Positions 7,703 through 15,489 of a DNA stretch of 34,623 bases are shown piece by piece. The notes under the pieces were generated by a model. That model was given only the letters and a program-made list of their open reading frames with translations, was not told the DNA's origin and made no database searches. Source of the stretch: Polaribacter marinus. Lineage in GTDB: Bacteria; Bacteroidota; Bacteroidia; Flavobacteriales; Flavobacteriaceae. The position numbers and the translations under genes are program-made. How positions within the stretch are numbered: position 1 is the first letter of the stretch; each line of letters opens with the position of its first letter. Location: positions 1 to 34,623 of the forward strand of contig NZ_JAKQYM010000015.1 of assembly GCF_022662535.1 (NCBI RefSeq). The letters are read 5' to 3'.

Positions 7703-8740
7703 ATGATAAGTAAAATCAAATATATAGCCTTATGTGGGCTTATTTTAGCTTTTTTTTCTTGTAAAAAAAAGCAAGAATATAGAATTAATAAAAATAAATC
7801 CATTGTTGCAACAATAGATTCAATCTCTATCACTCAAAACGAAGTGGATTTATTTGTAAAACAAAAATTATATGATGAATTGAGTAGGATTCATTTAATA
7901 AGAAAATTAGCTTTAGATGAAATAATAAATAAAAAAATTTTAAAAAGGCAAGCTGATAAACAAAAAATAACAACAGAAAAGTTATTACAAAGTTTATATG
8001 ATAAAAAAGTTAATGATAGTAATATAATTAAATTTTCTAAAGAAAATGATTTTGATAAACAGGGTGTAAATTCAATTGAAAAAAATATAGTTAATTATGA
8101 TATTAACTCAAAAAAAGGTAATGCCCTTCTTATAAAAAGGTTTAAATCATTTATTTTATCTAAGTATATTGATTCTCTTAAATCAAAAAGTAAAATCAAT
8201 TTTTTTTTAAAAACCCCAACACCACCTAAAACTAAATTAGATCAATCATTAGTTCATTTTTATGGAAATAAAAATTCAAAAGTAACACTTATTGAGATAT
8301 CTGATTTTGAATGTGATATGTGTAGAGAATACAATCCAATCTTTAAACAACTTTTTGATAAGTATAAAGATGATGTTGCTTTTGGTTTTGTTAATTATGG
8401 TTCTTATGTCTCTAAACCAGCTATTGCCTCTGAAGTTGCAGGAATGCAAGGAAAGTTCTTAGAAATGAAAGAGTTACTTTTTAAAGAAAATAATAACTAT
8501 ACTGATAATAAAATTGAACTTTTGGCGTTAAAACTAAATTTAGATATTAAAAAATTTAAAAATGATTTTAATAATCCTGATTTAAAAAATAAACTAAAAG
8601 AAAACTATGACTTAATTCATAGATCAGGAATCTATGGAACACCTACAATACTAATTAATTATAGAATAATGCATAATTCATCTTCAAAAGAAGAATTAGA
8701 GAAATTTTTAGTCAAAAAAATTAAAGAATCTAAAAAATAA
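7703..8740 (+). CDS. lipoprotein with DsbA-like thioredoxin domain
   Basis: This 345-aa lipoprotein (lipobox FFSC, C20) probably acts in the periplasm. Residues 30-160 are helical and lysine-rich and resemble a SurA/PpiC N-terminal chaperone region (SIVATIDSISITQNEVDLFVK). Residues 175-340 are a DsbA/thioredoxin-4 domain: DFECDMCREYNP with active-site C204-D-M-C207, and a cis-proline loop YGTPTIL (P314). Such proteins oxidise or isomerise disulfides in exported substrates. It is followed by a beta-helix lipoprotein after 9 bp, a likely partner in the same transcript. The upstream lipoprotein also has several cysteines. No dedicated promoter is visible because the start is 13 bp after a terminator. 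Confidence 0.85.
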   Translation: MISKIKYIALCGLILAFFSCKKKQEYRINKNKSIVATIDSISITQNEVDLFVKQKLYDELSRIHLIRKLALDEIINKKILKRQADKQKITTEKLLQSLYDKKVNDSNIIKFSKENDFDKQGVNSIEKNIVNYDINSKKGNALLIKRFKSFILSKYIDSLKSKSKINFFLKTPTPPKTKLDQSLVHFYGNKNSKVTLIEISDFECDMCREYNPIFKQLFDKYKDDVAFGFVNYGSYVSKPAIASEVAGMQGKFLEMKELLFKENNNYTDNKIELLALKLNLDIKKFKNDFNNPDLKNKLKENYDLIHRSGIYGTPTILINYRIMHNSSSKEELEKFLVKKIKESKK

Positions 8741-8749
8741 TTTTTCTGT

Positions 8750-10291
8750 ATGAAAACAAAATCACTTAAGACCTTTATTTTCTTGTTTATTATTTCTGGG
8801 TTTGTCATTACTTCTTCTTGTCGTAAAGATTTTGATACTGTTTTAAATACTGGGGAATTAGAATTTTCCAAAGATACGGTGTATTTAGATACTGTTTTCA
8901 CCAATATAGGTTCAAGTACATACTCCCTTAAGGTCTATAATAGAAGTAATAATGCCATTACTATCCCAGAAATTAGATTAGAAAATGGTAATAATTCTAA
9001 TTATCGTTTAAATGTTGATGGTATATCAGGGAAAGAGTTCGAAAATATTGATATTCTAGCAAGAGATAGTATTTTTGTTTTTGTGGAGACAACAATTGAT
9101 TACTCTCAAGTAAGTACTCCTCTTTATGAGGATAAGCTATTGTTTGATAATGGCGATAATATGCAATCAGTAACGTTAATAACGCTAGTTCAAGATGCTC
9201 ACTTTTTATACCCTTCCAAGAGTAATGGTATTATAGAAACTATAGTAATAGATGGAATCAATACTGAAATTCAAGGAAGATTTCTGAATGATAATGAACT
9301 AAATTTTATTGATGAAAAACCCTATGTTGTATATGGCTATATGGTTGTTGGGGATGAAAATAATGCATCAAAAACCCTAACCGTTAATTCAGGAGTTAAG
9401 GTGTATTTTCATCAAAACTCAGGGTTAATTATTAATAACAATTCAAAAATTGAAGTTAATGGAAGTCTAAATCTTGATGGACAAGAAGAGACTGAAGTTA
9501 CTTTTCAAGGTGATAGGTTAGAACCTGCATTTAAAGATATTCCTGGTCAGTGGGGAACTATTTTATTTAGAACGAAAAGTTTCGGCAACAAGATTAATTA
9601 TTTAAACATAAAGAATTCCAGTATTGGATTAAATGTTTTTGGTGATGGAGGTAACGTAAACAACATTAGTATTAAAAATACTAAAATATATAATAGCTCT
9701 TTTGTTGGGGTTTGGGGAGAAAATGCTAATATTGAAGTAGAAAATTTAGTCATAAGTAATGCAGGGGTGTCTTGTTTCGCAGGAGTATCAGGAGGTAATT
9801 ATATTATAAAGCATTCTACTTTTGCAAATTATTGGAATAGTAGCCTTCGAAATACTCCTAGTTTTATATTGAGCAATTACAATATTTTTAGAAGAGAGGG
9901 AGAAGTAATAGTAGCGTCAAATTTAAATAAAGCTATCGTTTCAAATAGTATTATTTTTGGAAACAATAATATTGAATTAAGTTTGGAAAAATCTGATCAA
10001 GCGGATTTTAATTATTTATTTCAAAACTCCGTTATTAAATTTGATGATACAGGAGGAAATTTTACTAATAACGAACTATTTAATTTCAGTAATATTAATA
10101 TTTATAAGGATATTATTTTAAATGGTAATGTAGACTTTAAAGATGTTACATCAAATTTGTTAGAAATAGATACTAACTCAAATGCAATAAGTAAAGCAAG
10201 AATTAGTATTACTCAAGAAGTCCCAATAGATATAAAGGGATTAGAAAGGGCATTTCCTGCTGATATTGGAGCTTATCAATTTGAAAATTAA
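8750..10291 (+). CDS. right-handed parallel beta-helix lipoprotein
   Basis: This 513-aa lipoprotein (lipobox TSSC, C24) is probably on the cell surface or outer membrane. Residues 30-150 look like an Ig-like beta domain (FSKDTVYLDTVFTNIGSSTYSLKVYN). Residues 200-480 have repeated short strands with Asn ladders (INNNSKIEVNGSLNLDG, INYLNIKNSSIGLNVFGDGGNVNNISIKNTKIYN), the signature of pectate-lyase-like or NosD-type right-handed helices. It ends with IDIKGLERAFPADIGAYQF, a closing motif common in this flavobacterial family. No catalytic residue can be assigned. It follows the DsbA-like gene by 9 bp. Its 3' end faces the DUF4249 gene tail to tail, with a 9-bp gap. Confidence 0.85.
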   Translation: MKTKSLKTFIFLFIISGFVITSSCRKDFDTVLNTGELEFSKDTVYLDTVFTNIGSSTYSLKVYNRSNNAITIPEIRLENGNNSNYRLNVDGISGKEFENIDILARDSIFVFVETTIDYSQVSTPLYEDKLLFDNGDNMQSVTLITLVQDAHFLYPSKSNGIIETIVIDGINTEIQGRFLNDNELNFIDEKPYVVYGYMVVGDENNASKTLTVNSGVKVYFHQNSGLIINNNSKIEVNGSLNLDGQEETEVTFQGDRLEPAFKDIPGQWGTILFRTKSFGNKINYLNIKNSSIGLNVFGDGGNVNNISIKNTKIYNSSFVGVWGENANIEVENLVISNAGVSCFAGVSGGNYIIKHSTFANYWNSSLRNTPSFILSNYNIFRREGEVIVASNLNKAIVSNSIIFGNNNIELSLEKSDQADFNYLFQNSVIKFDDTGGNFTNNELFNFSNINIYKDIILNGNVDFKDVTSNLLEIDTNSNAISKARISITQEVPIDIKGLERAFPADIGAYQFEN

Positions 10292-10300
10292 AAAAATGTT

Positions 10301-11191
10301 TCATTCAATTATAACTTTTGATTTTATAAAAGAAGAGGCTTGGAAAAAGCCCAATCCATTATTATCAATGTTAGTGGGTGGTGATGCGGGTGCAGGACTA
10401 TACACACCTCCATCTTGTTTAAATTGTTCCAATAGAAACTTAAAATAAGAATAAGCCTCCTGTGAAATGCTACTCATTTTAATATTTATCTCATCACCAA
10501 TAAAATAATAATAATACCCAAAATCTTGAGGAGACGCACCATTATCTAAAAAAACTTCAATATTTCCTGAATTTAAATTTTTATCTGATAATACTTCAAA
10601 TTCCCAATTAGTTATTCCATTATGATTAGTTCTTTCAAAGTTTTGGTTAATAAGATAATAATTTTTAGTTTCTTGTGGTTCAAAAAAAGATAACAACGGA
10701 ACATAATATTCTTGACCATCTTTTTCAGAAACTCTTAATTCATAAGACAGTGAATTAATTATTGGCGGAGGTTTCATGTAATCTGAAGCAGAATATGTTT
10801 TTCCTTCTTTTGTTGTTACAGTAAGTGTATATAAATGGTTGGGTTCGCCCACAAAATTTGTAGTTCTATAGTAGCCCCCTTTGTTAAGAACAATTGCATC
10901 ATTACTGTTTTCAGGAACAAGCATCAATTGTTCTGTTTGCCCTGAATCATCTGAAATTATAACTATTGCGTCTTCTATAATTTCAACATTCTCATCTATA
11001 TCTAGATAATTATTTTTAATGAATGCACCTGTAGAACTTTTAGTTATTCTAATATAATGAGGTCCAGTATTATTCTCAACTAAGCCTTCGATAACTACTC
11101 GTTGTTGTACTTTATCTAAATCTAAATTAAATTCTTCTACGCAACTAAAAAATAAAATAAAGCATAGACTACAAACTAAATATTTTTTCAT
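10301..11191 (-). CDS. DUF4249 family lipoprotein
   Basis: This 296-aa lipoprotein (MKKYLVCSLCFILFFSC, C17) opens with CVEEFNLDLDKVQQRVVIEGLVENNTGPHYIRITKS, the typical start of DUF4249, followed by a beta-sandwich-like body (YTLTVTTKEGKTYSASDYMKPPPIINSLSYEL). DUF4249 proteins are usually encoded next to a TonB-dependent receptor and are thought to be its outer-leaflet partner; the substrate is unknown. Here it follows the receptor gene by 6 bp. The pair is one operon on the minus strand and may import or export a ligand through the outer membrane. Confidence 0.9.
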   Translation of the reverse strand: MKKYLVCSLCFILFFSCVEEFNLDLDKVQQRVVIEGLVENNTGPHYIRITKSSTGAFIKNNYLDIDENVEIIEDAIVIISDDSGQTEQLMLVPENSNDAIVLNKGGYYRTTNFVGEPNHLYTLTVTTKEGKTYSASDYMKPPPIINSLSYELRVSEKDGQEYYVPLLSFFEPQETKNYYLINQNFERTNHNGITNWEFEVLSDKNLNSGNIEVFLDNGASPQDFGYYYYFIGDEINIKMSSISQEAYSYFKFLLEQFKQDGGVYSPAPASPPTNIDNNGLGFFQASSFIKSKVIIE

Positions 11192-11197
11192 TTTTTT

Positions 11198-13558
11198 TTA
11201 AAATTTAAAATTATAACCAACATAAGGAGAAAAACCATATAAATACATTTTATAAGTCTTATTAAATTCTAAATTGGTATTATCCTGTTTAACAAACAGG
11301 GAAAATATATTTTCCCTGTTGTATAAGTTATATATACCAAAAGACCATTCTCCTTGCCATTTCCTGTTTATATTATTCTTAGACTTTAAATTAGCGGAAA
11401 TATCCATTCTATGATAGGCAGGAAGACGATACCCATTTCTTTCTGAATAATAATTAAAAGCAACTCCATAAAAATTGAAGGTTCCTTCGGGTAATGTTAT
11501 ATATCCCCCCGATGTAAATTTAAAAATTGAAGAAATAGTAAACCTTTCAGAAAATTCATAAGAAAAGGTTGTAGAAATATTATGCTGTTTATTAAAAGAG
11601 GTTGGATACGAACGACTATTATTAATTCCTTCAATAGTTCTTGCCGTATTTGACCAAGTATAACTTAAAAACCCATTAAATTTACCCGTCTTTTTTTCAA
11701 GTAAAAACTCTATTCCATAAGCCTCACCAGTTCCTGAAAGTACTTGAGTTTCAATATTAGGATTTAAAAATAAATCTGCATTGTCTATGTAATCTATTAC
11801 ATTGTCCATGCTCTTGTAATAGACTTCTGTAAAGAAATCAAAGGTTCTATCTTTAGCACTACCGTAATAACCTAAAGAATATTGGTTGGCAGTTTGTGGT
11901 TTTATGTGTGTATCTGAAGGAAGCCAAACATCAGTAGGTAAACCAACAGTTGAATTACTAATGAGATGCTGATATTGTTGTGTTCTCGTATATGAAGCCT
12001 TAATTGCATGACCATTATTTAAAATGTAATTTGTTGAAATACGTGGTTCTAAACCTTGGTAAAATTTTACTAACTCTCCATTATTATATTTTTTTGTAGC
12101 TGTAATATTAAAATCTTTATCATATTGATTAACAGTTGCATTGCCTAATAAGAAAAAATTAGAGTACCTTAAACCATAATTTACTTTAAAATTATTGCCT
12201 ATTTTTTGAGTATTATTTATATATACACTTCCTTCAATTGTTTTTTTGTCATCTAATTCAAATCCTCTTGTAATAGATTCTGTATTTCTAGGAGTTAATT
12301 TACCAGGTTCATAAAAATGATTTTCAACGGAAAAACCAAATTTTAAATGATTAGAAGCGTTTGCAAAAAAATCGAAATCCGATTTTAAATCTAATTCTTG
12401 CATATTCGCAGACCACTTAAACTCTCTTGTATCGTCTTTCAAAATATAAGAATAGTCATACTTGCTATACACAAGCATTGTGTTTGAAAATAACTTACTA
12501 TTAAATGTGTGGTTCCATCGTAAATTTCCAATTACATTTCCCCAATCCATACTGCTACTATCATCTATATCAATATAGAAAAAATGATCTCTACCTATAT
12601 AGGTAGAAAAATAAAGGTGATTTTTTTCATTTAATTCTACATTTACCTTGGCGTTAATATCAAAAAAATTAATTTCGTTATTTGGGCTGAAATTATTTAG
12701 ACTACTGACACCTAAAGATTGTAAAACACTTCCGAGAGTATTGGATGTAAGACCCGCATAACTATAACGACCGGAAAGCATAAAAGATGATTTTTCTTTT
12801 ACAATAGGAGACTCAATTGTAAATCTACTAGCGATAAGACCTACACCACCGCTTATTTTCTGTTCTTTATTATTTCCTTCTTTCATTCTTACATCAACAA
12901 CAGAAGACAATCTACCTCCAAATTGAGAAGGGATAAATGACTTATAAACTTTCACATTTTTTATCGCATCAGGATTAAAAACAGAGAAAAAACCTAATGC
13001 ATGAGATGGATTATATATTGGCGCATCATCTAGCAAGAATAAGTTTTGGTCATGAGAACCACCCCTTATGGATAAATTAGTAGTACCCTCATGGGATGTT
13101 TGAATTCCTGGTAGTAATTGAAGTCCTTTTAATATATCGACTTCACCAGCTACAGCGGGCAATTTTTTTATTCTATCTAAGTTTAAAATATGGCTTCCTG
13201 GTTCAGAATTTGTAATATCATTTTTACCTTTTGCTCTAATCAAAATTTCATTTAAACTTTTCGAATCTTCAGTTAAATTAATATTTAACAAGATGTTTTC
13301 TGTAATGTTTAGACTTTTTGTATAGGTCTTATATCCTAAATAGGATACTTTCAGCGTACTTATACCTTTAGGAATTTCCAAAGAATAGAAACCATATGAA
13401 TTTGATATAGCATATGAATTTGTATTAGGGATAAATACAGTAGCACCTATTAATCTTTCCCCATTATTAGCATCAGATATTACACCATGAACGGTGTAAT
13501 TTTGAGAAAAAAATGTAATACTAAATAGTAAAAAAATATAGTTTATTTCTTTTTTCAT
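11198..13558 (-). CDS. TonB-dependent outer-membrane receptor with carboxypeptidase-like N-domain
   Basis: The protein is 786 aa from the ATG at 13558 (MKKEINYIFLLFSITFFSQ, a signal peptide). I prefer this start because the longer reading frame begins with TTG inside the -7 box. Residues 20-110 are a CarboxypepD_reg-like domain (YTVHGVISDANNGERLIGATVFIP). The plug follows (about 115-230): KLPAVAGEVDILKGLQLLPGIQ, GGSHDQNLFLLDDAPIYNP, FGGRLSSVVDVRMKEGN. The rest is a 22-strand-type barrel ending SPYVGYNFKF with a C-terminal aromatic. It is energised by TonB and carries an unknown ligand. The DUF4249 lipoprotein follows by 6 bp. A receptor pair is unusual cargo in an element of this kind. Confidence 0.95.
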   Translation of the reverse strand: MKKEINYIFLLFSITFFSQNYTVHGVISDANNGERLIGATVFIPNTNSYAISNSYGFYSLEIPKGISTLKVSYLGYKTYTKSLNITENILLNINLTEDSKSLNEILIRAKGKNDITNSEPGSHILNLDRIKKLPAVAGEVDILKGLQLLPGIQTSHEGTTNLSIRGGSHDQNLFLLDDAPIYNPSHALGFFSVFNPDAIKNVKVYKSFIPSQFGGRLSSVVDVRMKEGNNKEQKISGGVGLIASRFTIESPIVKEKSSFMLSGRYSYAGLTSNTLGSVLQSLGVSSLNNFSPNNEINFFDINAKVNVELNEKNHLYFSTYIGRDHFFYIDIDDSSSMDWGNVIGNLRWNHTFNSKLFSNTMLVYSKYDYSYILKDDTREFKWSANMQELDLKSDFDFFANASNHLKFGFSVENHFYEPGKLTPRNTESITRGFELDDKKTIEGSVYINNTQKIGNNFKVNYGLRYSNFFLLGNATVNQYDKDFNITATKKYNNGELVKFYQGLEPRISTNYILNNGHAIKASYTRTQQYQHLISNSTVGLPTDVWLPSDTHIKPQTANQYSLGYYGSAKDRTFDFFTEVYYKSMDNVIDYIDNADLFLNPNIETQVLSGTGEAYGIEFLLEKKTGKFNGFLSYTWSNTARTIEGINNSRSYPTSFNKQHNISTTFSYEFSERFTISSIFKFTSGGYITLPEGTFNFYGVAFNYYSERNGYRLPAYHRMDISANLKSKNNINRKWQGEWSFGIYNLYNRENIFSLFVKQDNTNLEFNKTYKMYLYGFSPYVGYNFKF

Positions 13559-13576
13559 AGATAAAAAATAGTTAAT

Positions 13577-13584
13577 CAAATGTA
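13577..13584 (-). promoter_or_regulatory. -7 box TACATTTG for the TonB receptor operon
   Basis: Exact TAnnTTTG match on the minus strand, 18 bp before the ATG at 13558, giving a very short leader. It helps to decide the start, since an upstream TTG start would lie inside this box. Confidence 0.5.
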
Positions 13585-13621
13585 CTTATTTTTTAAAAAA
13601 AAGAACTATTTCATTTAGCAA

Positions 13622-13648
13622 AATTAAAAACACCAAAACGGTGTTTTT
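13622..13648. terminator. intrinsic terminator after the RuvC-like gene
   Basis: Inverted repeat AAACACC (13628-13634) / GGTGTTT (13640-13646) with a 5-nt loop. It has T-runs on both strands. It lies immediately after the RuvC-like stop and separates the backbone from the TonB receptor promoter. Confidence 0.7.
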
Positions 13649-14163
13649 TAATCTGTCATATAGAAATGAGTAATACCAAGAGAAACAGCATCAAATGAAC
13701 CAGTTACATAGGCTTCTCCTTCATAACATTTTCTTTTTTCAACAAGTCTATCTTTCATAGAATCTATATTTTCAGAAATAGCTTTTGCAATTTCATATTT
13801 GGTATGTGCATTGAAGTTACTAAATACAAAGCGAATATCTTTTCGTGAATAGGTATAAAAATTAATATTACGTTCTTTGCAAAATTGAGTTAGTTCCTTC
13901 AGTAATTTAGATATGCGTTTTGATTTTCTTGATTTCTGATAATCTTCAATAACAATAGTATCAGGTTCATAATAGGCAATTTTCTCACGAATTTTCTTCA
14001 TAACTTTTGCGTTTGATATTGGTCGTGGTTTAATGGCAACCGTTTGAGCTATTTCAACTGTCAAAGCATCTTTCATAATAGCAAAACCAAAGCCAAGAGC
14101 ATTAGGGAAGAGAGCCATTGTTAGTCCAGATTTGTGGGACTTAATTTCTTGACTCATATTCAT
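13648..14163 (-). CDS. RuvC-like RNase H-fold protein
   Basis: This 171-aa soluble protein follows the RuvC resolvase fold: strand 1 (GLTMALFPNALGFGFAIM), a central strand ending in acid residues (DTIVIEDYQ, E73/D74), a middle AHTKYEIAKAI helix, and a C-terminal helix with acid (GSFDAVSLGITHF, D158). In RuvC the first strand carries a catalytic Asp (GIDPG); here the aligned stretch reads LFPNA, so that Asp is missing or shifted. It may be an inactive or altered Holliday-junction binder, or may use another residue. It overlaps the upstream XRE gene by 23 bp, indicating translational coupling. The start could be M1 or M3. The family call is by eye and moderate. Confidence 0.65.
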   Translation of the reverse strand: MNMSQEIKSHKSGLTMALFPNALGFGFAIMKDALTVEIAQTVAIKPRPISNAKVMKKIREKIAYYEPDTIVIEDYQKSRKSKRISKLLKELTQFCKERNINFYTYSRKDIRFVFSNFNAHTKYEIAKAISENIDSMKDRLVEKRKCYEGEAYVTGSFDAVSLGITHFYMTD

Positions 14164-14485
14164 GTTCTTGGTTTAATAGATTGACAACTTCATTTAAATA
14201 TGCTATTCTTTTAATACTCTTCGGGGATTGATTTACATTAAGTAAATCAATGAGTCCTAGACTTCGATGCACGAGATTACGTTTTACTGTTTTGACGAGT
14301 GGTATGAACAAATCATTGAGCGTTGCTCCGAAGAGGATATGATACGTGAGGATAATTTCTGGAGTAGGATTGCGTTGTCCGTTTTCATAGCGGATTAGGT
14401 TGGGCGGTTTCATATCTAGTAAGGTCGCAATATCTTGCTGTGGTATGCCTGCTCGTTCGCGAACGTATTTCAAATTATTTTTCAT
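14141..14485 (-). CDS. XRE-family transcriptional regulator
   Basis: This 114-aa protein has a Cro/C1 helix-turn-helix at residues 3-58 (LKYVRERAGIPQQDIATLLDMKPPNLIRYENGQRNPTPEIILTYHILFG), followed by a short helical tail. It probably controls its own operon, which includes the RuvC-like gene it overlaps by 23 bp. A strong inverted repeat (14493-14535) lies 8 bp before the start codon and is either an operator or a transcript hairpin. Confidence 0.9.
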   Translation of the reverse strand: MKNNLKYVRERAGIPQQDIATLLDMKPPNLIRYENGQRNPTPEIILTYHILFGATLNDLFIPLVKTVKRNLVHRSLGLIDLLNVNQSPKSIKRIAYLNEVVNLLNQEHEYESRN

Positions 14486-14492
14486 TATTATA

Positions 14493-14535
14493 TTAAACAG
14501 GCGATGGCATTACTGATGTCCATCGCCTGTTTTAA
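14493..14535. promoter_or_regulatory. 13-bp inverted repeat just before the XRE gene
   Basis: AAACAGGCGATGG (14495-14507) and CCATCGCCTGTTT (14520-14532) flank a 12-nt loop. It is GC-rich compared with its surroundings and placed immediately upstream of the XRE start on the minus strand. It could be an operator, a leader hairpin, or a terminator of upstream minus-strand transcription. Confidence 0.6.
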
Positions 14536-14569
14536 TTGTAGAAAGAATTATGGTTTGCTCCAAGACATA

Positions 14570-14597
14570 AAAAATTATCCATACGGATAATTTTTTT
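14570..14597. terminator. intrinsic terminator downstream of the 65-aa gene
   Basis: AAAAATTATCC (14570-14580) / GGATAATTTTT (14585-14595) with a 4-nt loop and T-runs on both strands. It lies 79 bp after the stop of the minus-strand gene at 14676. Confidence 0.65.
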
Positions 14598-14675
14598 CGC
14601 GGTCACCCAATATTCTGTGGAGAGAATGGGAATAAAGTGGTTATTTAAAGTTGAATTGTATTTTTTAGTAAAGAA

Positions 14676-14873
14676 TTACTGATGTAAGAGATTAACAAGA
14701 TTTTGTACATCATTATCATTTCCATTAATAGTAAGTCTTAATCTTACTTTACCATTTTCTCTAATATGATTAATTTGAGTAGTAAGAACTGGAATTTCTT
14801 TGGGATTATACCCATTAATTATTTCCTGTATCTTTTTTAAATTTTCAACATCATAGGTATAAACAACTCTCAT
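14676..14873 (-). CDS. small hypothetical protein, 65 aa
   Basis: I do not recognise this gene. It has regular secondary structure by eye: a strand (MRVVYTYDV), a helix (ENLKKIQEIINGY), a strand pair (EIPVLTTQINHI, GKVRLRLTING) and a final helix (NDVQNLVNLLHQ). That beta-alpha-beta-beta-alpha outline suggests a compact small fold. A minus-strand TATATTTG box (14895-14902) lies 22 bp before the ATG, and a terminator follows, so it appears to be a single-gene unit. Confidence 0.6.
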   Translation of the reverse strand: MRVVYTYDVENLKKIQEIINGYNPKEIPVLTTQINHIRENGKVRLRLTINGNDNDVQNLVNLLHQ

Positions 14874-14894
14874 AATTTATTTTTTAAAACTAAT

Positions 14895-14902
14895 CAAATA
14901 TA
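14895..14902 (-). promoter_or_regulatory. -7 box TATATTTG for the 65-aa gene
   Basis: Exact TAnnTTTG match on the minus strand, 22 bp before the start at 14873. No good -33 element is seen at the usual spacing. Confidence 0.4.
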
Positions 14903-14933
14903 GCCATAATAAGCAATTTAAAAGCGTAGTATC

Positions 14934-14953
14934 CGTCTTTATGAATAAAGACG
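14934..14953 (-). terminator. weak hairpin after the RepO-like gene
   Basis: CGTCTTTA / TAAAGACG with loop TGAA, 36 bp past the stop at 14989. It lacks a strong T-run, so a role in termination is only possible. Confidence 0.3.
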
Positions 14954-14988
14954 AGTAAGAAGCCATAAATAACTAATACGACAACCTA

Positions 14989-15489
14989 TTAGGTGCGGGT
15001 TTCAAGAATCTGTTGCATTCGTTCCCAATCTGAAATCTTAATTTTTTGTTGAAAGCTCTTTTGTTCATTTAGTTTTGTAGTATTAGTTTTGTTATATACC
15101 TTATTCTGCACAGGTTTATGCTTCTGTTTGCATACCTTTTTGTTATTTTCTGCACAGGTTACAAAGCAAGGTGCGTAATATATGCCTACCTTTCCTTTAC
15201 GTTGTTCTGGAGTATGTAATTTATTACCTTGATAATCGGTTACGGTAATAAGATGTTTTGTAATAAGAGATTGTACCACGTCTGATATTACTCTTCTTGA
15301 GAGTCCTGTTTTTTGTTTGAATATATTATGAGTTATTCTATCTCTTTGCTTTCGCTTTCCATTTTTTAATTTCCAACCATACGTTTGTCTAATGATGTAG
15401 AGCAGTATCTTTAATTCTGAAAATGTAAGCTCAGTTAGATGCAAATCAAATACTTCATTGGGAACTTGGGTGGTCTTTTGATATCGCAT
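14989..15489 (-). CDS. phage RepO-like winged-helix protein
   Basis: In this 166-aa protein, residues 8-95 (VPNEVFDLHLTELTFSELKILLYIIRQTYGW, DRITHNIFKQKTGLSRRVISDVVQSLITKHLITVTD) match the winged-helix N-terminal domain of phage replication protein O, which binds an origin. The C-terminal part is basic and low-complexity (NNKKVCKQKHKPVQNKVYNK), with a final short helix. It may start replication of the excised circle, or may be a regulator. Its start overlaps the end of the second recombinase by 35 bp, so the two are coupled. No iteron array was noticed nearby. Confidence 0.7.
   Translation of the reverse strand: MRYQKTTQVPNEVFDLHLTELTFSELKILLYIIRQTYGWKLKNGKRKQRDRITHNIFKQKTGLSRRVISDVVQSLITKHLITVTDYQGNKLHTPEQRKGKVGIYYAPCFVTCAENNKKVCKQKHKPVQNKVYNKTNTTKLNEQKSFQQKIKISDWERMQQILETRT

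Noticed and set aside
10266..10448. 60-aa plus-strand frame across the end of the beta-helix gene
   Set aside because: It overlaps two well-supported genes and is antisense to the DUF4249 gene; no coding character of its own.
13559..13579. Longer start for the TonB receptor
   Set aside because: It would begin with TTG inside a TACATTTG -7 box; the ATG at 13558 starts a clear signal peptide.
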